From Catonia carolina (taxonomy: Eukaryota > Arthropoda > Insecta > Hemiptera > Achilidae): a stretch of DNA of 64,000 bases. Both the position numbers and the translations under genes were made by a program. Positions 47,431-59,445 of the stretch are shown in pieces. The notes under the pieces were generated by a model. That model had not been told where the DNA came from. It saw only the letters and a program-made list of their open reading frames with translations, and did no database searches. The stretch lies in contig JAQMRL010000003.1 of assembly GCA_035578175.1 (NCBI GenBank), positions 106,442,969 to 106,506,968 on the forward strand, read 5' to 3'. Position 1 is the stretch's first letter; the number at the start of each line of letters is the position of its first letter.

Positions 47431-47503
47431 ATCGTGCAGGAAATCCAACAGAAGTAAAAAAATTTCGTCGCGCAGAAAATCTAAGAGAAATAAAAATGCC
47501 CTA
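47431..47503. repeat. Two diverged ~36-bp direct repeats
   Basis: 'cgtgcaggaaatccaacaga' and 'cgcgcagaaaatctaagaga', each followed by an A-rich stretch. The Lys/Arg-rich open frame at 47414-47596 results from this composition. Confidence 0.5.
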
Positions 47504-47754
47504 ATAACGAAGTGGTTGTTATTTCCCTATAGCGCGTTTGGAAATATAAAACACTCTTATTTCCTTATTTCAAAAAATGTGATACAATCTGATTGATGAA
47601 TTAAATCAAGTCATTTAATGAATTAAATTAAGTAAATTATAATAAAACGTATAAATATCATGGACAAAGATTTTTTAAATTGTATTACAATAATAACTAG
47701 TTTTTAATACAAAGTAAATTACAAATAAAATTATTAAGTGTCAAAAACCATTGT

Positions 47755-47812
47755 TTCACACCCCAGAGTTGTCGCTCATAACCAAGATGTTGACTTAAAA
47801 TGAACTAAACAG
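47755..47812 (+). repeat. SINE S1 tail fragment
   Basis: 'GTCGCTCATAACCAAGATGT' then 'TGACTTAAAATGAAC' matches the S1 3' body without its tRNA head, as expected for a 5'-truncated insertion. Confidence 0.5.
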
Positions 47813-47869
47813 AAAAAACATTTGAACGTCGGCTACAAATTACTACTGTTGTTGTATTTCTGTTTGATC

Positions 47870-48340
47870 TAACAATCTTCTTTAGGTTCCTATACGTTCC
47901 GGATATTGGCCACCTTGTTAACAATACTTAACCTTATCTACTGCTGCTCGTAACAGCTGTGTTGTCATTTTCGAGTACCACATTCTCAGATTTTTCAACC
48001 AGAAATACTTCTTCTCCCCACGCTACGTTGCCCAGCTATTATTCTTTGCAATATAGATTTCAGCAGATCATATATTTTCTTGTTGCGCATTACATGTCCC
48101 AAATACTCGAACTTCCTAATTTTTATCGTGTTCGTGACTTCTTTTGTATCTACATGCGTCTCAATACCTCCTCATTAAGAGACGCAACCCACTCAGGAGA
48201 TTCTCGCCATCATTCTGTAGAACCACATTTCAAATGCTTCAAGTGTTTTACTCATGAAATCTTTAAGCGTCCAAGACTCGACGCCGTAAAACAGAACCAA
48301 GAAAACATAGCATTGCAATAGTCGCATTTTTGTCTTAATA
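47870..48340 (-). pseudogene. LINE post-reverse-transcriptase region, well recognisable
   Basis: Minus-strand translation in order: 'FYGVESWTLKDFMSKTLEAF', 'EMWFYRMMARIS*VGCVS', then 'KIRKFEYLGHVMRNKKIYDL', 'SILQRII', 'GQRSVGRRSISG' and a final 'VNKVANIRNV'. This is the complete C-terminal signature of a widespread insect non-LTR element (YGVESWTL, LEAFEMW.YRRMLRISW, LEYLGHVMRN, G.RG.GRR..SWL.NL, NMIANIRNG). Only a few stops and shifts. The plus-strand 120-codon frame at 47959-48321 is its antisense shadow. Confidence 0.85.
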
Positions 48341-48861
48341 TTCAGATCGTGTGTTTGAAATACTTAACTCTTTCTGTTTAATTTTTTTTAGCCTTTATTT
48401 GTTATCAGGAACTGTGTTTTATTGAGAACCACCCAATTTTATTGCTGCTTTTCGCTGTATTTTTGGCGTGATTCGGCATGAATTTTTGAACAGGGATCCT
48501 CCAGTGGAGTATTTTCAGGAATAGCTGTCAGCTGGTCACCATACAAAGTCGCTTGCCCAACCAGTGTTACTTAACAAATAATAGCGACTTTCTACCAGGT
48601 GGCTGACTGGGCTGGCCCGAAAGCCATTCTATTAAATGTCCATTGATTTATCTAACGAGCAATCTACCATTATTTTTATGTATTTTTTTTATTTCAATAC
48701 GGGTATACATGGTACACGGAAGATTGAAATAAAAATGGTTTGAGAGAGCCAAAAATAACAATGAAAAATAGATAACATCAGGCGTGAGAAACTAAATAAT
48801 TTAACTTGTTCCTTATTAGGCCGTAACGATAAAAAAACATCAAAAAATAATAAAACTGAAT
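48341..48861. other. Unassigned stretch
   Basis: Balanced-composition patch at 48460-48640 with no recognised motif. Confidence 0.35.
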
Positions 48862-49470
48862 ATATCCCTTACAGTGCTAGCTAGCGTCCTATTATTAGGA
48901 CGTCAGCAGTTTTACCAAAAAAATGCCGGCGTCGTCCTTTTATTAGTACGTTGACTAAAAAATTCAAAAAATATTTATTTTCACTCAATTTTTAAAAACA
49001 ACGTATGAAAATAATCGGTAAGAAATGTACATTGAAAAAATACAAGTAGAGTTTTTTCTATGAATGTAACTGATTAAAACAACTAAAAACTGGATTTTTT
49101 AACTTTTATTACAGTATTTTTAATTTTTACAATAAATAAATTATTTTTTGTAAATTTGCACAATTAACTTGTCTTTAAATTGATATAAGTGAAATTGAGT
49201 AACATAATTTTTAGGATGATTTTCTTTAATTAAAAGGGAAATTTTCACAAAAAATGACTACGTATCATTTTATTTTTAAATTGTAAGAAATGTGTTCCAA
49301 GTTGAATGTTGTATAAGATCAATTCATTATGAACAACAAAAAAGTCTTTAAGATACCTTGAAAAATAGCCTGTTATGGATTAGATATATAAAATGCTACA
49401 TATCGCACATAAGTAGGCTGGCATTTTTTGGTAGGAACTCATAATATTCTCCCGGCACTGTAAGAGATAT
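48862..49470. mobile_element. Terminal-inverted-repeat element, 609 bp
   Basis: ATATCCCTTACAGTGC at the left and GCACTGTAAGAGATAT at the right pair with one mismatch. Beyond them both ends share ACCAAAAAA(A)TGCC in inverted orientation (near 48913 and 49420). The left subterminal region has GTCCTATTATTAGGAC, a palindrome. No coding sequence. Family unknown. Confidence 0.6.
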
Positions 49471-50101
49471 TATTATATTATTAAGATTATAGACACAAAA
49501 ATTGATAACTACGAAGACCATCGTCACTTGGTGAAATTGTCAATTTTCCGTAGCTTTCAAAGCTAAAACTCTACCATCATTTTAGGGGATACCCAAACGT
49601 TACCCAATAATAATTTTCTCATCCCATACTCCTTTACCTTTCTATAGCCCCTTCATTACTGTCTATCTATCGTATGTACAAAGATCTTTAATTGCATCAA
49701 ATAATATTGTAAGAGGGTGTTGGGAGGAGATAATATTAGCAAAGCTAAAGTAATTTTATTAGGAAGATTGTAGGCCTAACAATTTCAATTTACTTTGAAT
49801 CAAGTCTAGTCAAATCGTCTGTCATTATTAACAATGTTAGAAATGTAGATAATATATAACTTAAGTATTTGCTGAATCTGTTAGATTATTAAATTGTAAT
49901 TTAGGTTAAATTTCATTAATAATCTACTTCTGTGTTCTATTCAAAAGTTATTACATATAATAGGGCCTAATGTTGTGTATAATTCAGATATTAAATTTTT
50001 GGATTTGCCTTAAAATGTCAAGTAATTCTTTTGATACAGAATTTTATTCGTTATTTTTCATTAATTAATTCATATTCATAGCTTGAAGATAAAAATTTGA
50101 A
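49471..50101. other. AT-rich, no recognisable feature
   Basis: Nothing recognised. Confidence 0.4.
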
Positions 50102-50129
50102 CTGAACTATTTTTCACAAAATAGTTCAG
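50102..50129. repeat. Perfect 12-bp stem hairpin
   Basis: CTGAACTATTTT and AAAATAGTTCAG with loop TCAC. Confidence 0.8.
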
Positions 50130-50177
50130 TAATTTATGTGAAAATCTTTTGATTTTGATGGTATTATATTTGTGTGT

Positions 50178-50765
50178 CTTCGTTGTGCAGGCATTTCTTT
50201 ATTTACGCAGTTAATTCGTTCCGAAAAATTGGCGCGTAATTCAAAATCGCGTAAATCAAGAGCACGTTTCCCATAAGATTGCATTGTAGTACTAGTAATG
50301 ATTCTTTTCACAGCAAGGACAAAAATAATTTTAAAACGTTGATTTGGCTTGAACATGACGTAATATAAATTAAAATTACAAAAATATTACAGAGCAATCA
50401 AAAATAATAATAATAATAATACAGTTTATAATTACACCTACAAGAATTACGGACTGTACAGTTTTTGTCTCATTATTTTTTAAAAAAAGTTTACATAGGT
50501 TACCTATTTTGATTTCAACCTTGGTTTCTTAAAAAAGAAGCATCCAGTTAAGTCTGTTTAGTAGACAACTTCAGTTCATCAAGCGCCATTCGGTAACAAT
50601 TTACCTCATTTTTAACACCGTTGATCAATTTATGGCTTCTCTAAGTTTTGGGATATCGCGTAACTTTGAAACCGGAGACGCGTATATTTAGGGAAGGGTG
50701 CTAAAATGACAGCCGCGTAACTTCAAAATCGTGTAAATCAAAACGCGTAAAGAGATGCTTGTATT
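50178..50765. mobile_element. Possible DNA transposon with GCGTAA-rich ends
   Basis: Left end 'GGCATTTCTTTATTTACGC' with 'GCGTAATTCAAAATCGCGTAA'-type words. The right end inverted reads 'AAGCATCTCTTTACGCG' with 'AAATCGTGTAAATCAAAACG'. The repeated (G/C)GCGTAA(A/C) motif near both ends suggests a Tigger/pogo-like non-autonomous element; no transposase is seen. The 76-codon frame at 50126-50356 is incidental. Confidence 0.4.
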
Positions 50766-51644
50766 ACAATTACAAATGATACAGAGAACCCTTGTAAGAA
50801 GGCTTGAACGCTATTGGACACAGGACATTCTTGCGAAAAGTCGATGAGAAAGCTGAGGCTTTAGCTTCATCAAGTAAAATCAAGTGTTGGTAAATTAAAA
50901 ATTTTACGTCTTTTCAACAAACTGTTAAGAAAATTTAAGAGATTTTAAAATAAAATTAGTTATGTCAAAAACCAGTCAGTTATGAGTTACATTAAGTATT
51001 GTAGTTACGGTTCAGTGTCAGATTAAATTTAATAATTTTGGATCTAATAATTCCAATCAGAATATTTAACTACTTGCACTTTTAGTTCATATGTTATAAA
51101 AAATTAGTTCTTTGTTCACTCATGCGCAGTACTTTTTATAAATTTCATAATATAAAATTATTTTCTTTGGTAAATTATATTTCAAAATATAATTTAACAA
51201 TTACCTTGTTTTGTTTATGGTTTGTTTTTGTTATATTAAAATAATTGTTAATTTGTTCGTTTGTATACAATAAATTACCTTTCCTTCTATATTATTTGAA
51301 TTTTCCGCACAGGGAAATTCTATGAATAATGTTAAAATGTTTTTTAAAGATTTTTCTTTTTTCTTTTAAATAGGTTATTACATTTTCTCTTTCATCTTTT
51401 TGACACTTTGATTTTTACTTCGTTCTTTTTCAGACACTTTTGCTGTCTGCACGTCTCAATTTTTTTTCTTTTTTATTATGATAAATCTTGCTTTTCCATT
51501 TTTATATAACTTTTCTTTTTTCTCATATACCTTTTGTATAATTTATGTTCAGTCCTTTGAATGGCACCTATCGTTTTATTTTACTTTTTAAGGTCCTTTT
51601 CCATACATTATTATGATCTTATTTGGTTCGATTAATAATTTTGT

Positions 51645-51645
<1 letters not shown>
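50766..51645. other. AT-rich, no recognisable feature
   Basis: Nothing recognised. Confidence 0.4.

Positions 51646-51713
<68 letters not shown>
51646..51713. repeat. (AT)n microsatellite, ~68 bp
   Basis: Longest uninterrupted dinucleotide tract of the window. Confidence 0.97.
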
Positions 51714-51717
<4 letters not shown>

Positions 51718-54599
51718 ATTGTTTGATTACCTGATAAATTTTCTTTTTTTGTCTGGTTGTGTGTACAAATGTAATTTTGTGTCTGAAAATATTATAAGAA
51801 TTACCATTCACATTGAATATCACCCCTACCATTTTTCTTTCCTAATATATTATGTAATAATCTCGGAATTAGCCATTTAATCCCACTATTGGTAAACTAA
51901 AGAAAAATAGTCATTGCAAATGAAATATCTACAAAAAATCATTTTCTAGATCATGAATTCAAAACATTTTTTTGATAAACTAACTGTGCATTAAAAATTA
52001 AGTTTGAAACCTTGTGTGGTTTTTCAATACTTAAATATCGTTCCATTCTTGACTGTACATACTTTTCTGCTACTAACTTATTTAATTAATATTTTATAGT
52101 TTTGAGCAATTTTGTTTTACAAATTAAGTATTTTTTCGGGCCCATCTTAATTCGTAACGATTTTTATTGCCAGTGATAAAACCGCGGTAACTTATATCAC
52201 TGAAAATATTATTAGAAGACATTATTATTTAATCGAAAACGGATTTATTTCAATTTTCATGAGTATTAGTCAAAAATTTAAGAAAATAAATACGCTACAA
52301 TCCCCTCTTTCGGAATCTTTTTGAGATAATTATTGTTTAGTTTATTTTTAAAAACATATAGAATATAAAAATTGTAAACATTTAAAAGTAATTTTCAATA
52401 AAAATTATCGTTTGACAATGGTTGTCCGGATTCTGGTTCGGACACCTATTAGAGTCAATTAATCAGTCAATATAAACTACTAAAAAATATATTATTTTGT
52501 TTTGAAATTTGATAGTTATATTTAGATATTCTCTTGTTTATTGATTATATATGAAGGATAGAAGTACTTGTACCAGTAACAAAGTTTAGGACACGGCATG
52601 GTAAAGGGTTGTGGGTTGGGTGTATGTAATATTGAGACAATACTGTTATTTCAATGCGGCTTTTCTCTAATTAACGCGCTTGCTTTCTCCCTCTACAAGA
52701 GCTGTTCTGCCCTGAGGGAAAGTGGTTTCTCTGTTGACCTATCTGTTTTCCCCATTCCTAAAATCCTCCATGTAACGTACTACCTAACTGAAATTTAATT
52801 TGCCCTCATGTACCCCCTTCTACTTTATATCTAAATTTTTAAATAGAAAAGAAAATCAAGTCGCTTTTATTGACCTAGCTAGAATATTATAATATTAGTC
52901 AAAATCATGTCGGAAACGAGGTGGAGATTAAATCATAAACCACCATACCATATTTCCAATTTTTTTTTCATTTAAAGTCCAGATAACAGGCTTTACCTCC
53001 GTTGAATCCGTATTTCACCTGCTGATTCCGAGCCTGTAAATAATTTTTGACTTTGACTTTATTTAGAAACTATACAATACATTATAGGTAATCTTTAAAA
53101 AGTTTAACAAAATTCTTAAAAAACCCAAATCGCAGAAAAATAAATAGCAAAATGGTTTTAAAGAATATGTATCCCATTGCATGATTCAAAGATTGAACAT
53201 TAAAAAAAAATAAAAAAAAGACGTAAGAAAAATTTAATAGTTAATAAGAGAAACAAGATTTTAGTACAGTAATTTAAATTCAAACAACACAGTATGATAG
53301 AAAAAAGAAAACAATAGACGAGCAGTCATGTTTTTTACCCTTAAAAGCAATAAACTTTAAAAAAACTAGGTATCCTAACACTTATACTCGTAGACAAAGG
53401 AATAAAAAATTAATTTTTTCCTTCTACGCCGTAATTTTATGAGCAGTAACAAATTCTTACAAAAAAAACCTCGTAGTAATTTGGAAACGATAGTTAGGCT
53501 TTAAATAACTGAATACTTAATAAGTTTATGAAAATTTCTTTCGTGATGGTGGGAAATATTGATCAGAAGGGAAATGAAGGTCTTGGTTTTTTTTGCTAGT
53601 TTTTAATAGTTCAGAGTCTGTCTGATCTCTTTTTATAGAGAACTACGGATCAGCGAGTTATAAAGGAAAATTATTTGAAACAGTGAAGTTGAATTTTAAC
53701 CATACTGAAAATTAGATGATTGTACAAAATTTTCATGTTTCAGTTTTGTATGAACGTGAATAATTTTTTGAGAAAAGAAGAAATAAAAGGGATATTTTTT
53801 ATTACCATTCTTTTCATCTTTGATACAAATTTTAAATATGTAAATTGAATTCGAGGTGGTTCGTAAATTGAGTTAATAGGTTAGACTACATTTGAGTGAA
53901 GTAAAAATCTAATTAGAGAATTCCAACACAGCTACTGGCATTGCCAACTTATTAGGCCTATTGAAGAACTCACAAGTTTCATTTTACTTTTCTTAATTGA
54001 AATTTTTAAAACGTTTTCTTCTTGAAATAAGTTCAAATGGATGAAATACACTACACATTTTATTTTAAAATTCTGCTTGTCAAATTAGTAACTCGTTTGT
54101 TTCAAATCAATTTAAGGTTATTGTATTATTTTATATCGATTAACTATTTTACTATTTTTTTGTTTCAGTCTGTAGCCTAAACGAAGACGTTTATGTGAAA
54201 GTCCTTGTTTTAGTTCCCGACACCCTGCATCTAGTTCGAGAGAGTACCATCTATATATTACTTCATTCTGAAAATTTGCTAACTAATGTTTTGAAAAACT
54301 TGGCTATAAATTGAATTGTAAACTCTTTTAAAAAATAAATAAATTATTCGGTCAATTTAATTAACTATAAATTTTTACCATGATATCGTCAGACCAATAT
54401 TTATCTAGCTCTCTATTTTGAATTCACTCAAAATACGGTTATGTATATTTTTCTTTGGTCAACTAGACTACGAAAAATAAAAGTCGTTTCATGAATGTGA
54501 ACTAAAGATTTTGGTGAGAAACTACCTTATGTGGTATTGAGGGTTGCCACGTATACAAAATTTTATTCAAGTAACTCTTAAAAATCTGTAAAAATGTAA
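51714..54599. other. AT-rich, no gene recognised
   Basis: A balanced patch at 52590-52800 with a 66-codon frame (+) has no recognised motif. The remainder is homopolymer-rich. Confidence 0.4.
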
Positions 54600-55440
54600 T
54601 ACGTTCACAAAAGTTTCATAGAAAATACCCCAAAAGGTATAATAATTGGATTGGATATGCCTATTTTGAACACATCGGTAACCGCAATGTATGGTGTCGA
54701 CACGGCAATTCTTGTACAGGAAAAAACTGATTAATCTTCCAGGTTGGCGCAGTGATATCTTTAATTAATACAAGTATGGCTTACCCATTGGGGTATTAAG
54801 CTATACCCAAGAAAATTAACACAGGTTACGCGTTCACCTTACGACGTCAAACTTATCCGCCTGTGGTGCTGAATAAATTCATATCCCCCAGGCGAGAGTG
54901 ATGCAATATATTGGCTTGTTGCGACTAACTTGGAAGCATCATCTACGTACAAAACGTTTACAACTTAACCGCCGCCAGAAGCTACTCTTCTGCTTAATTA
55001 ACCCTCAATAAAAAATCCAAAATGTTAATATACAAAATACCCTTTTGAGACCAATCTGGACTTATGGTGTCCAGCTCTTTGGAAGAGTGAGAGAGTAACT
55101 TAAAATTGATCCAGGGCTTTCAATCAAAATTCTTAAGACTTGCTTCTGGTTTTTTTATGAACACAATAAAACCCTTCACGGCGATTTAAAAATTCCGACG
55201 GTAAAGGAACTAATCCGCGACCTTATATAATAAATTTCACGAACGACTAGATGACTATCCAAACCAATTAGCTCGTAAATAGCTACAAAGAACTACCCAA
55301 CTGTGCAACGGCTAAAGCGAAAATGGAGTAATAGACCTCTTGATCTGGATAATGGGCAACACTCATAGTTTAAACGGAGAATGTACCACAGGTAGATTCC
55401 TTAAAGTAAAATTCCCCACCCCCATTAAAATATCATTACT
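54600..55440 (+). pseudogene. Jockey-clade LINE reverse transcriptase, decayed
   Basis: Reads in order 'PKGIIIGLDMPILN' (the PQGSVLGP block), then 'TSVTAMYGVDTAILVQ', which covers the catalytic box at 54690-54701. Next come 'LRRQTYPPVVLN' (with a shift), 'GLLRLTWKHHLRTKRLQLN', 'RPIWTYGVQLFG' and 'KILKTC'. The catalytic box normally reads (F/Y)ADD; here it is YGVD, so the polymerase would be dead even without the stops and frameshifts. N-terminal domains are missing, as expected for a 5'-truncated copy. Confidence 0.8.
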
Positions 55441-56790
55441 CGTATACAGAAATTATGCAGCTTGTACCGTATTAAGAATTAAAGACAAAAGAAAGTAATT
55501 GCTACAGTCTGTTTCATTCATTAGTTAAAAATAATCTCACTCGGTAGAACATAAGATTTCTTATACAATAATTCTGAAGCGTTACCCTTCAATGGACAAT
55601 TTAATGTCCAGATATTTTTAATTTGTGCAATCTGTTGTAGTTGATAATTCCATAGCTCTTGGTATGGTTGTAATGATAAATAAATACTAAAACTTTCATG
55701 TAACAAGAGTAAATATTCTTCTTAAAAGATAATTTTTATTCTTTTTGTTAGTTTTCTTATTATATTATAGATCGTTTCACAGAGATGGATTGTTGAAGCC
55801 TATGAGAAATTCTTTAAAGTGGTATTTGAACGCCTTAGACTATTTACTTTGTTCTGCTACCCAAGTTTCATTCTGTATTATTTGCTTAATATAAAGTTTA
55901 CTTTCCGTTTCTCCATTTTATATTTCAGTAATGTTAGTACAACAAAATTTAATTTAATTGAACGAAGTCTGTTAAATGTTTCTTGCTAAATTAATCGCAG
56001 AAAACTTAACTATAGTATATGTAGAAAACTTTATCCGTAAGAACAATGATTTAATTAAGGGATTTTAATGACAATTACCGATTAAAATTTTAAAAAGTTG
56101 TATATCTTTTGCATTAACCTTCTTCATTAACAAAATCGATCTGAAGAATTTGTTTGTTGTAATATTATTTTTCTAGGTTATGTAAAGACTAAAGAAATAT
56201 TTGTAGGTATAACGAAAAAATATCAAAATCTTAATTTCGATTATCCGGCCAGCCCAGACAGAAATCTAATGGGAAGATTTTCTTTTGTAAAGTAAGATCC
56301 ATTGAGTGAGCTACGTCTTATGGTGATCAGTTGACAGTCATACATGAACAAAGAACGATTAAATTGTGTATTAGTTGTTTGAAAATAAGAACAGTTCTGG
56401 ATATCAAAATAAAGTAAAAAAATTTAATTTCAGCAATTCTTTTCATTTTATAATTAAAATTATTCATTATTTTACGTATTTTATTACCTAGTCTATTCGA
56501 CCACTTCACAATAACGTTGAACTGGATTTGGGAAAGGCTTAATCTGGGAAAGTGAAGGCGTTGAAGAAGTACATTATGTTATTTGGTAAGGTAGTGGTAT
56601 ACTCTTTTGGCGAGGATAACAACAATTTTCAGGGTTCGTGAACGTCAAAAGGGATTATCTTCACCCAGTTCAGGAAGAAGTACAGTATTTGAGCTCCGTA
56701 CCTGCTAGAGTTTATAGCCACATAGTCACTCCCAGATTGCTGCCGTATCCTATAGATACTTTTCCACTTGTAATTTTCTTATTCTACTAG
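55441..56790. other. AT-rich with GC-richer 56.5-56.8 kb patch
   Basis: No coding family recognised. The 56520-56790 patch is more balanced in composition and leads into the X-box-like palindrome. Confidence 0.35.
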
Positions 56791-56804
56791 GTTGCCATGG
56801 CAAC
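56791..56804. promoter_or_regulatory. RFX-type X-box palindrome
   Basis: GTTGCCATGGCAAC, a perfect palindromic match to the X-box bound by RFX/DAF-19 factors (two GTTGCC half-sites without spacer). In animals such sites mark promoters of ciliary genes. No ciliary gene was recognised nearby, so function is inferred only. Confidence 0.4.
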
Positions 56805-56885
56805 GCTACGTGAAATGTATTTTTTTGTAATAATACCGTATTTTATTTTTGTTACATTCATTATTTTTTATAGTGAAAATATTTT

Positions 56886-57282
56886 GTTGTTTAGATCAAC
56901 AGCCGAAAGGCTGGTTTGAACCTCTAGAGGTTTTACTAAGTAAAAACGAGGAGTGAGGTGGTTTACTATTACCTTCCTCACTGATTTAAATGAGTATGCT
57001 TACCAGCATGGCAGGCCCTCCAAAATGCACGCACTTTGCACCCTGAAAATGACACCTTCATTTCATTCACCAAAGGGTCTGGTTGTATAGTGAAATTCAT
57101 TACTCTCAGAGGAGATAACTCTGACGAGTATCTTTTACACCTCTACCTCTTCTGTTATTAAGTAGTTCAGTCATATAATTGGCTAACTATGTGATAAGAA
57201 ACAGAACAATTTTTTTGTAGCCCTGGAATCAACAGACCGAGTGCAATTAATTTAACACGTTACTTGCTCGTTATGGGCAAGC
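56886..57282 (-). mobile_element. Family A retroposon, full-length copy
   Basis: Flanked by a 9-bp duplication AAATATTTT (56877-56885 and 57283-57291). Closely similar to the copies at 22.4 and 28.8 kb. Confidence 0.9.
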
Positions 57283-57291
57283 AAATATTTT

Positions 57292-58557
57292 ATTTCGATT
57301 AATGTCTTGTTTCTTAAAAAACAATATCCATATTTTCGTTTATTAATTTTAAACCTTTGTGCTTGAATTTTATAAAAAGAATAACATTCCCAAGAATAAT
57401 CCCTAGAATTGTATAACCGGGGGAGCTACAAATATGACTCAGTTATAATTGTCACGCCTATTATTCTTTAACTTCATTTATCTTTCAAGATTTTTAAAAT
57501 TGGAAAAATATAACGTCCGTTTTATTTCCTATAAAATGAGTGGTATCTTTAACTGTTTTTTATTATATATTTTGTAAAACCATATTATCTCCAAGGATGT
57601 ATAACATGCGATAAATTTCGTTAGTATTCATTTGTAATCTAATGTATTTATAACATTGATGAAATGTATTTTTTACACTCTTTACCCAAGATTTACAATG
57701 TAATAAATTTTTTAACCATAAAATTCTTTATTTAGAACATAAACTAACATGTTTTTACTTGACGAAGCTAATAGGCTAAATATAATAGTTATTACTTTAG
57801 CTTCTTTATTAATTTTCTGTAAGATGGTTTCGAAACCGTTCCCACTTAAGTCTTCTAACAATGTTTGGGCATATATACGTTTCAAAATCTGAACGTAAAT
57901 CGACGCACTATTTTATAATCAGATCAGATAGGAGTTTTAAATCGTTAAGAGGGGTACAGTTCGTAATATAAAAGATAAATTGCATCATTTTATGAATTAT
58001 TATTTTGTTTTGGATTGCCTGAATGTCCTTAGTATGGGATGTTTTTGCTGGTCCCAATAACTGCACCTAATAGTTCCGTACAGTTCTTATGACTGCATTG
58101 TCTATTGTCTATTTATTTGAGTTTTAGTGGTTTGTTTTTTAACGGTTCTTTATTTTGCTGAGGATTTTAACGTAACAGCAGTACGATTGTTTCTTATAAA
58201 ATAATAAGAACACTGAACAAAAAAATATTTTATTCAACTTTACAGTAAAATTTCTCAAAGAAGACTTCATCGATTGACTAGTGCACACACCTATTTATAA
58301 ATGTTACTAAGCTAGCCTTTTCGAAGGTACAGAACAGAATATTGCAGACTTTTAAAAAAATTAACACAAAATAAAACAATCATAAATATTAAAGTGTGTG
58401 ATTGCGGTTGTACAAAAAAAGACAAACGTCAATTATTTCCCTACCTGATAATCCCCTCACACACTTCAAATAAAATAAATATTTTCAAAATGAAAATATC
58501 TTTTCTTAATCAAGGATTAAGCCTCCGCCTGTTCCAACTCACAACAACGACAAACTA
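57292..58557. other. AT-rich, no recognisable feature
   Basis: Nothing recognised. Confidence 0.4.
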
Positions 58558-58800
58558 TTGAATTATTACCATCGTTTGCGTGGCCTTCCAACATCTCTTT
58601 TCCCCCTGGTCTGTATTGCAAAACACTGAGGGGGGATCTTCCCCTCAGGCATTCTCTCTACATGCTCCCTCCATCGATTTCGATGTTCTGCTATCTTCCT
58701 ATTCAGGTTGTAAACATCCAGTTTTGTTCTTATGTTCTCATTTCTTAGTTGTTCCCTACGACTGCAATCGTAAAAATGAAAATATATTTTTTGTAATTAC
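58558..58800 (-). pseudogene. RTE-like LINE C-terminal tail, well preserved
   Basis: The minus strand reads 'CSRREQLRNENIRTKLDVYN', 'RKIAEHRNRWREHVERM', 'PEGKIPLSVLQYRPGG', then after a one-base shift 'KRDVGRPRKRW'. Every landmark of the insect RTE-like tail is present with one frameshift. The plus-strand 84-codon frame at 58580-58834 is antisense to it. Confidence 0.82.
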
Positions 58801-59445
58801 TATTAAAAAATTCTATTCATTTAATCTAACTTAGTCTCAGTTTACTAATTTATTGTCATTTCACTCATTTTATTATCACTTAATTATTTCAACGTCTTCT
58901 TCGGTCGGAGAGTGTTCCTTCTCTCTAGACCTCCTCCTCCTTAGATTTATCTTCCCATGGTTCAATATAAAACTGACTTTACAACATTAGTTTTCTATGG
59001 ATAGTTGTGTAAGTAAATAATTAATTAAAATAAATAGTCGTTACGTGCTACTGCAATATCATTATAATGATGATGTATTTATCATGATTCTGTTTAATTT
59101 ACTGTCAACTTACTCAGGTGTAGGTGTACTCTTGAATGTAAACATGCTAGTAATTAACTAACAATTAATTACATTTAGTATAATTAATTATACATTGTCA
59201 ATCACTATCGGATTACTAAACATACATATTATCTTAATTGCATCAGTTAAATTATTATCTCAAATTTACCTAATTATTAACATGTAAAATTTAAATTTAA
59301 ATTATTATAATACGGTATTTTGATAAGAAATATGTACGTTATTGCATCTTGGAATATTTTTCATATGATTATCTGTTTTTTCTTTTTTGAAACTTTATAG
59401 TAGGCTATACCGTTTCTAGATAGAATATACTAAAAAGTTTCAAAA
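58801..59445. other. AT-rich, no recognisable feature
   Basis: Nothing recognised. Confidence 0.4.

Noticed and set aside
47959..48321. 120-codon plus-strand frame
   Set aside because: Antisense shadow of a clearly recognisable LINE fragment on the minus strand.
51647..51832. 61-codon frame ending in Tyr-Ile repeats
   Set aside because: Translation of the (AT)n microsatellite.
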